A stretch of 16,970 bases of DNA from Rhodocyclaceae bacterium UBA2250 (GTDB taxonomy: Bacteria; Pseudomonadota; Gammaproteobacteria; Burkholderiales; Rhodocyclaceae). Below the pieces are notes generated by a model, which made no database searches, was not told the origin of the DNA, and saw only the letters and a list, made by a program, of their open reading frames with translations. Position numbers and translations under genes: made by a program. Positions 6,718-14,530 of the stretch are shown here, in pieces (within the stretch, counting starts at the first letter, position 1; each line of letters begins with the position of its first letter). The DNA lies in contig DDXW01000061.1 of NCBI GenBank assembly GCA_002347285.1, positions 1 to 16,970 of the forward strand, written 5' to 3'.

Positions 6718-6765
6718 TGTAAGCCAGATGTCAGTAAGTTCGACGTAAGTCCCTGCGCCTACAGT
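6718..6765 (+). promoter_or_regulatory. Response-regulator site and promoter of yjcH-actP
   Basis: TGTAAG-CCAGA-TGTCAG at 6718-6734 is followed by a second pair of half-sites, GTAAG at 6734-6738 and at 6745-6749, again 11 bases apart. This tandem 11-base spacing is typical of OmpR-family dimers. A -10-like TACAGT (6760-6765) begins 10 bases after the last half-site, and no good -35 is present, which suggests an activator-dependent promoter. The same arrangement recurs at 14431-14463 and 16672-16704. Confidence 0.6.
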
Positions 6766-6828
6766 TCGCCCCGCCAAAGCGACAAAGACAATAACGGCAA
6801 CTCTTCTCTTCAAGTTCAGGAGGCAAAC

Positions 6829-7137
6829 ATGGCTCAAGAAACGTGGGACAGGATTCGGGCCAACCCGAAGTTCCAAGCATTCGTCAAGAAACGCAACACC
6901 TATTCGATCATCATGACCATTCTGGGCTCGCTCGTCTACTATGGTTTCATCCTGCTGGTCGCCTACGACAAGGATCTGCTGGCAAGCAAGATCGGCGCGG
7001 GCGTGACGACCCTCGGCATCCCGCTGGGTGTCGGCGTGATCGTGTTCACCATCATCCTCACCTGGATCTACGTCGGCCGCGCCAACGGCGAGTTCGATAC
7101 CGAGAGCGAAGCTATCGTCAAGGAGGCAACCAAGTGA
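6829..7137 (+). CDS. yjcH: DUF485 membrane protein, partner of ActP
   Basis: The 102-residue inner-membrane protein has an amphipathic N-terminus, two membrane segments (about 25-45 and 59-82) and a charged C-terminal tail, matching the DUF485 (YjcH) family in length and layout. AGGAGG lies 5 bases before ATG. In E. coli yjcH sits between acs and actP. Here acs is not in the window, but the actP coupling is kept: the stop TGA overlaps the actP ATG by one base, so the two are translationally coupled. Its molecular role is not established; an accessory role for the acetate permease is the usual inference. Expression is probably controlled by the response-regulator sites about 90-110 bases upstream. 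Confidence 0.92.
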   Translation: MAQETWDRIRANPKFQAFVKKRNTYSIIMTILGSLVYYGFILLVAYDKDLLASKIGAGVTTLGIPLGVGVIVFTIILTWIYVGRANGEFDTESEAIVKEATK

Positions 7138-8831
7138 TGAACGCAACCCTCAAGAAAACCCTTGGCGCATTTGTTGGCTTGGCGCTGCTTGCCCTGGCCG
7201 GCGGCGCCCTGGCCGCCGGCGCCGACCTCGGCGCGACCCAGAAGCAGGCCACCAACTGGACGGCCATCACCATGTTCGCCGTGTTCGTGATCTTCACCCT
7301 GTGGATCACCAAGTGGGCGGCTTCCAGGACCAAGACTGCCGCCGACTTCTACACCGCCGGCGGCGGTATCACCGGCTTCCAGAACGGCCTGGCGATCGCC
7401 GGCGACTACATGTCGGCGGCCTCGTTCCTCGGCATTTCCGGCCTGGTGTTCGCCAACGGCTTCGACGGCCTGATCTTCTCGATCGGCTGGCTGGTCGGCT
7501 GGCCGATCATCACCTTCCTGATGGCGGAACGCCTGCGCAATCTCGGCAAATTCACCTTCGCCGATGTCGCCTCCTACCGCTTCGCCCAGACCCCGGTGCG
7601 TACCTTCGCGGCGATTTCGACGCTCATCGTCGTGGCCTTCTACATGATCGCCCAGATGGTCGGTGCCGGTCAGCTGATCAAGATCCTGTTCGGCCTCGAA
7701 TACATCTACGCCGAAATCATGGTGGGTGTGATCATGCTGGCCTACGTGCTGTTCGGCGGCATGACCGCGACGACCTGGGTGCAGATCATCAAGGCGGTGA
7801 TGCTGCTCGGCGGCGCGACCTTCATGGCGCTGGCCGTGCTGTTCCAGTTCGGCTTCTCGCCCGAGGCGCTGTTCGCCAAGGCCGTCGAGGTGCACGCCAA
7901 GAAGGACGCCATCATGGGTCCGGGCGCGCTGATCAAGGACCCGATCTCCGCGATCTCCGTCGGCATGGCGCTGATGTTCGGCACCGCCGGCCTGCCCCAC
8001 ATCCTGATGCGCTTCTTCACCGTGCCGAACGCCAAGGAAGCCCGCAAGTCGGTGGCCTGGGCGACGACCTGGATCGGCTACTTCTACATCCTGACCTTCA
8101 TCATCGGCTTCGGCGCGATCGTCAACCTGATCGCCGATCCCGTGACCTTCTACGTCGATGGCGACATCGCCAAGGGCCTGAAGGGCGGTGGCAACATGGC
8201 GGCGGTGCACCTCGCCAACGCAGTGGGCGGCAACCTGTTCCTCGGCTTCATCTCCGCCGTGGCCTTCGCGACGATTCTCGCGGTGGTCGCCGGCCTGACG
8301 CTGTCGGGTGCCTCGGCCGTGTCGCACGACCTGTATGCCTCGGTCTGGCGTCATGGCAACGTCGATTCCGCCACCGAACTGCGCTGGTCGAAGGGGGCCA
8401 CCCTGGTGCTCGGCGTCGTCGCCGTGGCCCTCGGCATCGCCTTCGAGAAGGAGAACGTCGCCTACATGGTGATGCTCGCCTTCACGATCGCCTGCTCGGG
8501 CAACTTCCCGGTGCTGTTCATGTCGGTGCTGTGGAAAGACTGCACCACCAAGGGCGCCGTCGTCGGCGGCACCGTCGGCCTGCTCCTCGCCACCGTCCTG
8601 ACCATCGGCTCGGCCAGCGTCTGGGAAGCGGTGCTGCACTACCCGAAAGGCTCGGCCTGGTTCCCCTACAACTCGGCCGCGATCTTCTCGATGACTGCCG
8701 CGTTCTTCACGATCTGGCTGATATCGAAGCTGGACAACAGCGCGCAGGCCAAGAAGGAACGTGCCCTGTATCCCGATCAGCAGATCCGTTCCGAAACGGG
8801 TGTCGGCGCCGCTGCCGCCTCGGCTCACTAA
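7137..8831 (+). CDS. actP: Cation/acetate symporter ActP
   Basis: The product (564 residues) belongs to the sodium:solute symporter family (SLC5 type) and imports acetate and other short carboxylates across the inner membrane with a cation. The start is ATG 7137, overlapping the yjcH stop; the same frame is open further upstream, but only as a shadow of yjcH. Residues 6-27 are a hydrophobic signal-like leader ending in ALA, as in E. coli ActP. The family block FYTAGGGITGFQNGLAIAGD is at 71-90, followed by YMSAASFLGIS. Further ActP hallmarks are FGTAGLPHILMRFFTV, NMAAVHLANAVGGNLFLGFI and FATILAVVAGLTLSGASAVS. The C-terminus (QIRSETGVG, ending AH) also resembles the E. coli protein. It is intact and ends just before a strong terminator. 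Confidence 0.96.
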   Translation: MNATLKKTLGAFVGLALLALAGGALAAGADLGATQKQATNWTAITMFAVFVIFTLWITKWAASRTKTAADFYTAGGGITGFQNGLAIAGDYMSAASFLGISGLVFANGFDGLIFSIGWLVGWPIITFLMAERLRNLGKFTFADVASYRFAQTPVRTFAAISTLIVVAFYMIAQMVGAGQLIKILFGLEYIYAEIMVGVIMLAYVLFGGMTATTWVQIIKAVMLLGGATFMALAVLFQFGFSPEALFAKAVEVHAKKDAIMGPGALIKDPISAISVGMALMFGTAGLPHILMRFFTVPNAKEARKSVAWATTWIGYFYILTFIIGFGAIVNLIADPVTFYVDGDIAKGLKGGGNMAAVHLANAVGGNLFLGFISAVAFATILAVVAGLTLSGASAVSHDLYASVWRHGNVDSATELRWSKGATLVLGVVAVALGIAFEKENVAYMVMLAFTIACSGNFPVLFMSVLWKDCTTKGAVVGGTVGLLLATVLTIGSASVWEAVLHYPKGSAWFPYNSAAIFSMTAAFFTIWLISKLDNSAQAKKERALYPDQQIRSETGVGAAAASAH

Positions 8832-8848
8832 GCCGTAGCGCAGCAACG

Positions 8849-8878
8849 AAAAAGGCCAGCCCGCGGGCTGGCCTTTTT
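8849..8878. terminator. Bidirectional terminator between actP and the small membrane protein gene
   Basis: A perfect 30-base palindrome: five A, the stem GGCCAGCCCG, its complement and five T. It serves actP from the left and the convergent gene ending at 8893 from the right. Confidence 0.93.
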
Positions 8879-8892
8879 CATGCGCGACGACG

Positions 8893-9198
8893 TCAGAAAC
8901 ACTGCAGCATGTGCGCCTCGCAATAGCTCTGCTTCAGCCAGGCCAGGCCGATCCAGCACCAGAACAGCACGAAGAAGGCGACGAAGGGCAGGTGCTTGTC
9001 GATGATCTGCGGCGGCGAGATGAGCCGGACGATCTTCAGCACCGGGCTGGTGATGAGCACGAAGAGTTTGTAGACGCCGTTGTTGTGGCGGCGACTGCCG
9101 GCCAGCAGCGCGAGGATGCCTTGGCCGAGGAGGAACAGCAATGCGACCTCGACGAGCGCGCGCAGGATGCCGATGACGAGAAGCTCCGGATGAGTCAT
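8893..9198 (-). CDS. Small two-helix membrane protein (YggT-like layout)
   Basis: I place the start at ATG 9198 (101 residues). The frame is open up to 9360, but that extension is antisense to the TPR gene and not protein-like. Two hydrophobic segments (about 7-35 and 68-88) are separated by a basic, polar loop containing SPVLKIVRLISPP. The layout recalls the YggT family of small inner-membrane proteins, but I cannot confirm membership. The start lies 35 bases from the divergent TPR gene, so the promoters must overlap. A GGAAAG tract lies about 12 bases upstream, farther than ideal. Function unknown. Confidence 0.7.
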   Translation of the reverse strand: MTHPELLVIGILRALVEVALLFLLGQGILALLAGSRRHNNGVYKLFVLITSPVLKIVRLISPPQIIDKHLPFVAFFVLFWCWIGLAWLKQSYCEAHMLQCF

Positions 9199-9233
9199 GG
9201 TATGTTCGAACTTTCCTTTTTGAAGAAACAGCG

Positions 9234-9824
9234 ATGAATTACGATCACTGGCGCCATTATGCCCGCGGTTGGGTGTTTCATTTCCTCGGCAAGCCCGATA
9301 TCGCATACGAAGCGTATGTGGAAGCTTTTCGTCTCGATCCCCGCGATGTCCAATCGGCACGCCATCTGGCCGCGATCGCCGCGGGCAAGAAACACTGGGA
9401 GGCGGCCGAATCCTGGTTCGAGAAGGTTCTCGAGCTGCTGCCGGCCGATGCCGACACCTGGTTCAACCTGGGTTTCGTCCGCGAACACGCCGGCAAGGCG
9501 GAAGCGTCCCTCGCCGCCTTCAAGGAAGCGGTGCGGCTCAAGCCGACGCAGGACCGCGCCTGGTACGGCATGGGCCTCGCCCATGCCCGCCTCGGCCAGC
9601 ACGATGCGGCGGCGGCGGCGCTGCAGGAGGCGGTCAAGCTGCAGCCGATGAACGGGGAGGCCTACTACCAGTGGGGCATGGCGCTGCATCATGCCAATCG
9701 ACCCGACGAGGTCAAGGCGGTGGTGGAAAAACTGGTCGACTTCGAACCGAAGCGGGCGAAAAAGCTCGTGCAGGACACCACGCGCGCGGATCTCATGCCG
9801 CTGATTCCCGAGTTGCCGTTCTAG
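9234..9824 (+). CDS. Tetratricopeptide repeat protein
   Basis: The 196-residue protein consists almost wholly of about five TPR units (roughly 3-36, 40-70, 74-104, 108-138 and 142-172). Canonical residues are visible in DTWFNLGFVREHAGKAEASL and AWYGMGLAHARLGQHDAAAA. It has no signal peptide or catalytic domain, so it is probably a cytoplasmic protein-interaction scaffold. Its partner is not evident. The 3' end overlaps the convergent histidine kinase gene by 32 bases. It starts 35 bases from the divergent membrane-protein gene. No promoter is clear in that short gap. Confidence 0.88.
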   Translation: MNYDHWRHYARGWVFHFLGKPDIAYEAYVEAFRLDPRDVQSARHLAAIAAGKKHWEAAESWFEKVLELLPADADTWFNLGFVREHAGKAEASLAAFKEAVRLKPTQDRAWYGMGLAHARLGQHDAAAAALQEAVKLQPMNGEAYYQWGMALHHANRPDEVKAVVEKLVDFEPKRAKKLVQDTTRADLMPLIPELPF

Positions 9825-11157
9825 GCACCCGGATTTCGACGCGCAGGCCGCCCAGCTCCGGCGCCGTATCCAGCCGCACCGTGCCTCCTTGCTGCCGCGC
9901 CAGGGCGGCGACGATCGGCAGGCCGAGGCCGCAGCCGTCGGCATTCGCCCTGCTGCCGCGATAGAAGCGCTCGAACACCCGCGGCCGCTCCGCTGCGGGA
10001 ATCCCCGGCCCGTCGTCATCGACCCACAGGACGGCATCTTCCCCGTCGCGGCGGCAGGACACGGCGATCCTGCCGCCCGGGCGCCCGTACCTGATGGCGT
10101 TATCCACGAGGTTGGCGAGCATCTCGCTGAAAGCATACGGCGAGGCGGTCAGGCGCGTTTCGGCCAGATCGAAGCGTACCTCGATGTCGCGGCGGAAAGC
10201 CTGCGGCAACCAGGCGTTCGCCTCCTCGCGAATCAGCGCGGCGAGATCGAACTCCGCCTGCGGCGGCTCGATGCCCGGCTCGGCGCGCGACAACGCCAGC
10301 AGTTGCCCAACCAATCGGGCCAGACGCCGCGCCGTAACCAGCAGGGCAGGATTGTCCGCCGTCGTCGGCCCCGCCGCTTCGAGTTGCGCCAGCAGGCCGG
10401 CAATCGGCGTGCGCAATTGGTGCGCCGCATCGGCTATGAAGTTGCGCTGCGACTGGATCGCCTGATCGAGGCGGCCGAACAGGTCGTTGATCTCCTCAAT
10501 GATCGGCCGCAGTTCGTCGGGCGCCGACAGGGATTCGAGCGGGCGCAGATCCCGATGCGAACGCCGCCCGATCTCCGTCTGCAGCATCGCCAGCGGCGAC
10601 AAGCCATGACGAATGCCGGCCCAGACCAGCACGATGGCGAGCAGGAACAGCACCGCTTGCGGCGCGACCATGCCGAGCATGATCTGCCTCATCAGCTGCT
10701 CCCGTTTCTGGGCGGTCGTCGCCAGGGTCAGATGGCGGGCCAGGCCGTTCGCCTCGAATACCAGCGAAATGCCGCGCAGCCAGTAGCCGCCGTAATTGAG
10801 ATCGAAAAACGCGGGAGACTCCAAGCTGCCCCACGGCAGATCCTCCCCCAGGCGGCCTTCGCCGATCAGCAGCCGGCCGTCGATGTCCTGCAGCGTGTAG
10901 AAGAGGCGGTCTTCGGGGGTCGCGAGCAGGACGCGCTGGGCCTGGACCGGCAGCTCCTGCGGCGCTGCCTGCGGCTTGCGCCGCAAATGCTCGACGTAGA
11001 GTTGCGCGGCATCGATCAGCCCCTCGTCGAGCGCCTCCGCCGACGCTTTCTGCACGATCAGATAGACCGCCAGGATGCTGCCGACGATGGCGAAGAGCGC
11101 TACCGGCAGCAGCAGCGCCAGCAGGTGGCTGCGCAGGCTACTCGCCGTCTTTTCCAT
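9793..11157 (-). CDS. Sensor histidine kinase of two-component system 1 (TctE/QseC-like)
   Basis: The inner-membrane sensor has 454 residues. Membrane segment 1 is about 12-35, followed by a periplasmic domain of about 125 residues and membrane segment 2 at about 162-182. A HAMP-like region covers 183-235. The dimerisation helix contains FIADAAHQLRTP with phospho-accepting H246. The ATPase domain shows the N-box NLVDNAIRYG (349-358), G1 DDGPGIP (381-387), the F-box FERFYRG, and G2 GCGLGLPIV (408-416). All catalytic motifs are intact. Its start overlaps the response regulator stop by 20 bases, so both are co-translated. The domain layout matches TctE-like kinases, several of which sense carboxylates; with two carboxylate-type symporters nearby, an organic acid ligand is a fair guess but unproven. 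Confidence 0.93.
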   Translation of the reverse strand: MEKTASSLRSHLLALLLPVALFAIVGSILAVYLIVQKASAEALDEGLIDAAQLYVEHLRRKPQAAPQELPVQAQRVLLATPEDRLFYTLQDIDGRLLIGEGRLGEDLPWGSLESPAFFDLNYGGYWLRGISLVFEANGLARHLTLATTAQKREQLMRQIMLGMVAPQAVLFLLAIVLVWAGIRHGLSPLAMLQTEIGRRSHRDLRPLESLSAPDELRPIIEEINDLFGRLDQAIQSQRNFIADAAHQLRTPIAGLLAQLEAAGPTTADNPALLVTARRLARLVGQLLALSRAEPGIEPPQAEFDLAALIREEANAWLPQAFRRDIEVRFDLAETRLTASPYAFSEMLANLVDNAIRYGRPGGRIAVSCRRDGEDAVLWVDDDGPGIPAAERPRVFERFYRGSRANADGCGLGLPIVAALARQQGGTVRLDTAPELGGLRVEIRVPRTATRESAA

Positions 11158-11815
11158 CGTCGATCTCGCAGTAGTAGCCCAGCCCGCGCACGGTGCGCAG
11201 GTTCAGGCCGCTCTCGCCGATGCGCTTGCGAAAGCGCGACATGATCTGTTCGATCGCGTTGTCGGACACCGCCGTGCCGCTGCGATAAAGCGTATCGGCA
11301 ATTTCATCCCGGGAGACGACGCGATTCGGATGGGCGGCGAGGAACGACAGCAGCGTCCATTCGCGGCCGTTGAGTTCGAGCGGTTCGTCATCCACGTAGG
11401 CGCGCTTGCCTTCCAAGTCGAGTCGCAGCCTGCCCAACACGATGCTCTGCGGCGCACGCCGGCGCCGCAGCATGGCCCGCACACGGGCGAGAAACTCCTC
11501 CCGGGCCGCCGGCTTGAGCAGATAGTCGTCGGCACCGATGTCGAGCAGCCGGATCCGCTCTTCGATGGCATCGCGCGCGGAAAGCACTAGGACAGGAGTA
11601 TTCAATTGCCTCGCCCGGAGATGGGCGACCACCGTGCTGCCATCGAGATCGGGCAGGCCGAGGTCGAGAACCACGAGGTCGTAAGCCTGTGCATCGAGCG
11701 CCCGGCAGGCGGCACCGACATCCCCGGCGATCGCGACCGCATACCCCTCATGACGCAGGGCGCGAGCGAGGCCGTCGGCCAGGGGCTGATCGTCCTCGAT
11801 GAGCAATATCGACAT
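11138..11815 (-). CDS. OmpR-family response regulator of two-component system 1
   Basis: I place the start at ATG 11815 (225 residues), because MSILLIEDD is the normal receiver N-terminus; the frame extends to 11872 but those codons are unrelated. The receiver domain has the acidic pair D8-D9, phosphorylation site D51 in LVVLDLGLPDLDG, S79 and K101. The winged-helix effector is at about 127-218, with SDNAIEQIMSRFRKRI as recognition helix and TVRGLGYY at the end. It resembles TctD/QseB regulators. A promoter lies just upstream (11845-11872), separated from the symporter operon by a terminator, so this pair has its own transcript. No Shine-Dalgarno sequence is obvious. Confidence 0.94.
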   Translation of the reverse strand: MSILLIEDDQPLADGLARALRHEGYAVAIAGDVGAACRALDAQAYDLVVLDLGLPDLDGSTVVAHLRARQLNTPVLVLSARDAIEERIRLLDIGADDYLLKPAAREEFLARVRAMLRRRRAPQSIVLGRLRLDLEGKRAYVDDEPLELNGREWTLLSFLAAHPNRVVSRDEIADTLYRSGTAVSDNAIEQIMSRFRKRIGESGLNLRTVRGLGYYCEIDDGKDGE

Positions 11816-11844
11816 GGGAGCGCGGGAAAAACAGGTAATTCGCC

Positions 11845-11872
11845 ATTCTAGGCGCACGCCACACACGAGCAA
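11845..11872 (-). promoter_or_regulatory. Promoter of two-component system 1
   Basis: On the minus strand TTGCTC (11872-11867) and TAGAAT (11850-11845) are 16 bases apart, about 30 bases upstream of the start codon. The -35 begins at the end of the T-run of the preceding terminator. No TGTAAG-type motif is seen here, unlike the symporter promoters. Confidence 0.55.
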
Positions 11873-11906
11873 AAAAAACCGGCCCGCACCGCGAGGGTGG
11901 GGCCGG
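11871..11906 (-). terminator. Terminator of the symporter operon
   Basis: The minus strand forms a GC-rich stem (CCGGCCCcCACC-type pairing around GCGAG, one bulge) at 11879-11906 followed by eight T, 49 bases after the symporter stop. It insulates two-component system 1 from the symporter transcript. Confidence 0.85.
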
Positions 11907-11954
11907 CCTGCAATGCGGGGGAACTGCGTCCCCCCTCCTCCTCCAGTATTCTGA

Positions 11955-14066
11955 TTAGGCGCCCTTCGTGTCGATGTCGCCTTCCAGGTTCGGGTAACGC
12001 ACGTGATCGACCAGATCCTGCACCTCCTTGCTCGGCGCGGGCGAGATCAGCGAACCGACGATCACCCCGATGAAGCCGAGCGGGATGCCGAAGATGCCCG
12101 ACGAGATCGGGTCGATGTCCCACCACAGCGGCGCTTTGATGCCGAAGAACGGGTAGGTCTGGACCATGTAGTACATCGTCACGCCCAGACCCAGCACCAT
12201 GCCGAGGATCGCGCCCAGCCTGTTGGCCCGCTTCCAGAACACGCCACAGACCAGGGCCGGGAAGAAGGCCGCGGCTGCCAGCGAGAAGGCCGCGCCGACG
12301 AGGAACAGGATGTTGCCCGGCTTCATGCTGGTGACGTAGGCGGCGATGATCGCCACCACCAGCAGCAGGCCCTTGGACACGGCCAGACGGCGCACCGTCG
12401 GAGCGTTCGGGTCGATCATCTTGTAATACACGTCGTGCGACAGGGCATTGGCGATGGTCAGCAGCAGGCCGTCAGCGGTGGAGAGCGCCGCGGCGAGACC
12501 GCCGGCCGCCACCAGACCCGAGATCACGTAGGGCAGGCCGGCGATTTCCGGCGTGGCCAGCACGATCAGGTCGCCGCCGATGGTGATCTCGGCGAGCTGC
12601 ACGATACCGTCCTTGTTGATGTCGGAGATCGCCATCAGCGTCTTGTCCACCGCGGCCCAGTTGCTCACCCAAGCAGGCAGCTGCGCGAAGGAGCTGCCGA
12701 CGAGGTGGTTATACACTTCGTACTTGGCCAGGATGGCCAGCGCCGGCGCGGTGAAGTAGAGCAGGAAGATGAAGAACAGCGACCAGAACACCGACTGGCG
12801 CGCCTCCTTGACCGAGGGGGTCGTGTAGAAGCGCATCAGGATGTGCGGCAGCGCGGCGGTACCCACCATCAGGCAGAGGATCAGCGCCAGGAAGTTCTTC
12901 TTGGCCTTGGCGCGGTTCTTCTCGATCTCCTCCGGCGTCTTGCCACTGGCAGCGAAGGCCTCGGCGTGGGCCTTGACCGGGGCGGCCTTGGCGCCGATAC
13001 CCTTGTCCTTGGTCCATGCCTCCTTGGCCTTGGCCGGGTCGGCCGGGAAGTCCTTGACGGCCTTCTCTGCCGCCTCGACGGCCTTCGCATCGACCGGCTC
13101 GGCGGCCTTCAGCTCGGCAACCTTGGCTTCCAGCTTGGCCTTCTCCTCGCCGAGGTAAGCCGCACCACCCGCCTCGAGCGCCTTCAGCTTGGCATCGGCG
13201 GCGGCGGCCTTCTCGCGATAGATCGCCCGCACCGATTCCTCGGCGGCGCCCTTTGGCGTTTCCTTGTTGTTGAATTCCTTCTCGAGCGCCGTGATCTTCG
13301 GCAGGGCCGAGGTATAGGCGGAGATCTGCGGGATCGGCACGCCGGTATGCTTCACCGACAGCCAGACCACCGGGATCATGTAGGCGACGATCAGGATGAT
13401 GTACTGCGCCACCTGCGTCCAGGTCACCGCCTTCATGCCGCCGAGGAAGGAGCACACCAGGATGCCGGCGAGGCCGACGAACACACCGATGCCGAACTCC
13501 AGGCCGGTGAAGCGGCTGGTGATGATGCCCACGCCGTAGATCTGCGCGATCACGTAGGTGAAGGAGCACAGGATCGCGGCGAACACGCCGATCAGGCGCG
13601 GGATGTTGCCGCCGTAGCGGGCGCCGAGGAAGTCCGGAATCGTGAACTGGCCGAACTTGCGCAGGTAGGGCGCGAGGAACAGCGCAACCAGGCAGTAGCC
13701 GCCGGTCCAGCCCATCACGAAGGCGAGGCCGTCATAGCCGGTCAGGTACAGCGTGCCGGCCATGCCGATGAACGATGCGGCGGACATCCAGTCGGCGCCG
13801 GTCGCCATGCCGTTGAACAATGCCGGCACGCGGCGGCCCGCGACGTAATACTCGGACACCTCGGCCGTCTTCGACATGAAGCCGATGCCCGCGTAGAGCA
13901 GGATCGTCGCGAAGAGGAACATGTAGCCGAGAATCTTGTTCGGCACGCCCATCATCTCGAGGATGCCGACCAGCACCACGAAGGCGATGAAGCCGCCGGT
14001 GTAGAAGGTGTAGTACTTCTTCAGTTGCTGGAAGAAGGCCTTGTTGCTTTGGGCAGCGGTCGCCAT
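11955..14066 (-). CDS. Sodium:solute symporter, large subunit (VC_2705-type)
   Basis: The 703-residue inner-membrane transporter belongs to the sodium:solute symporter family. The core block EYYVAGRRVPALFNGMATGA starts at 72 and ends in DWMSAASFIGMAG. GTAALPHILMRFYTTP (402-417) and AALSTADGLLLTIANALSHD (526-545) are also symporter hallmarks. Coupling to a DUF4212 small subunit points to the VC_2705 subfamily; its substrate is probably a short carboxylate such as acetate, by inference. Two oddities: residues 258-390 are an Ala/Lys/Glu-rich, coiled-coil-like insert between membrane segments, and 482-493 (DINKDGIVQLAE) match an EF-hand calcium loop. The ATG overlaps the small subunit stop (TGATG), so both are co-translated. 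Length exceeds that of simple symporters (about 500-560) because of the insert. Confidence 0.92.
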   Translation of the reverse strand: MATAAQSNKAFFQQLKKYYTFYTGGFIAFVVLVGILEMMGVPNKILGYMFLFATILLYAGIGFMSKTAEVSEYYVAGRRVPALFNGMATGADWMSAASFIGMAGTLYLTGYDGLAFVMGWTGGYCLVALFLAPYLRKFGQFTIPDFLGARYGGNIPRLIGVFAAILCSFTYVIAQIYGVGIITSRFTGLEFGIGVFVGLAGILVCSFLGGMKAVTWTQVAQYIILIVAYMIPVVWLSVKHTGVPIPQISAYTSALPKITALEKEFNNKETPKGAAEESVRAIYREKAAAADAKLKALEAGGAAYLGEEKAKLEAKVAELKAAEPVDAKAVEAAEKAVKDFPADPAKAKEAWTKDKGIGAKAAPVKAHAEAFAASGKTPEEIEKNRAKAKKNFLALILCLMVGTAALPHILMRFYTTPSVKEARQSVFWSLFFIFLLYFTAPALAILAKYEVYNHLVGSSFAQLPAWVSNWAAVDKTLMAISDINKDGIVQLAEITIGGDLIVLATPEIAGLPYVISGLVAAGGLAAALSTADGLLLTIANALSHDVYYKMIDPNAPTVRRLAVSKGLLLVVAIIAAYVTSMKPGNILFLVGAAFSLAAAAFFPALVCGVFWKRANRLGAILGMVLGLGVTMYYMVQTYPFFGIKAPLWWDIDPISSGIFGIPLGFIGVIVGSLISPAPSKEVQDLVDHVRYPNLEGDIDTKGA

Positions 14067-14329
14067 CAGTCATCCTCCCCTTCATGGACGCCGTATTCCT
14101 GGTCCAGGTTGTTCATGTAACGGGCGTAGAACCAGATGATCAGCACATACACGATCAGCGAGCCCTGCGCGCCCATGTAGAAGCCCAGCGGGCCGATGAT
14201 TTCGATTGCGTTGAGTTCGCGGGCGAACCACCCGACGACGAAGGTCACGAAGAACCAGATGGCAAGGAGAATCGAGGTTATCCTCAAGTTCCTGCCCCAG
14301 TACTCCCGGTGCTTGTCGGTAAGCTGCAT
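14066..14329 (-). CDS. DUF4212 small subunit of the sodium:solute symporter
   Basis: The 87-residue protein has two membrane segments (about 16-34 and 44-68) and an acidic tail. The pattern HREYWGRNLRITSILLAIWF, then GPLGFYMGAQGSLIVYVLII with FYARYMNNLDQEYGV, is that of the DUF4212 family (putative sodium:solute symporter small subunit). GAGGAGG lies 7 bases before ATG, a strong site. It is the first gene of the operon and its stop overlaps the start of the large subunit. The arrangement parallels yjcH-actP: small two-helix protein first, then large symporter. A response-regulator motif lies about 120-135 bases upstream. Confidence 0.93.
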   Translation of the reverse strand: MQLTDKHREYWGRNLRITSILLAIWFFVTFVVGWFARELNAIEIIGPLGFYMGAQGSLIVYVLIIWFYARYMNNLDQEYGVHEGEDD

Positions 14330-14430
14330 GAATTAGCCTCCTCGGTTGATTGAAATTTTTAGCCCGCGCCCGGTCTTGTCCTGCGGATACGGGTTGCCTT
14401 GCCGGGCATGACACCCACTACGGCACGCGG

Positions 14431-14463
14431 ATGTTCGTGGAGGAAGCTGACAGCAAACTTACA
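14431..14463 (-). promoter_or_regulatory. Response-regulator site and promoter of the symporter operon
   Basis: On the minus strand TGTAAG-TTTGC-TGTCAG (14463-14447) matches the first pair upstream of yjcH in both half-sites. After 10 bases comes GAACAT (14436-14431), a weak -10 that keeps A2, A5 and T6 of the consensus. The 10-base gap equals that at the other two sites. No -35 is evident. This is the only signal I see in the 201-base gap 14330-14530. Confidence 0.5.
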
Positions 14464-14530
14464 AGCGACGACAACCTGTTGATGCAGTGCAGCATTTTCG
14501 CTGTCCCCAGTGAGGGCAATAGCGATGGAT

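Noticed and set aside
7068..8926. Long open frames on the minus strand and in another plus frame across actP
   Set aside because: They are low-complexity shadows caused by GC-rich third positions. ActP motifs occur throughout the chosen frame.
12003..14120. A 705-codon open frame on the plus strand
   Set aside because: It is antisense to the symporter pair, rich in H, R, Q and D from reverse-reading GC-biased codons, with no family motif. The minus-strand genes there are unmistakable.
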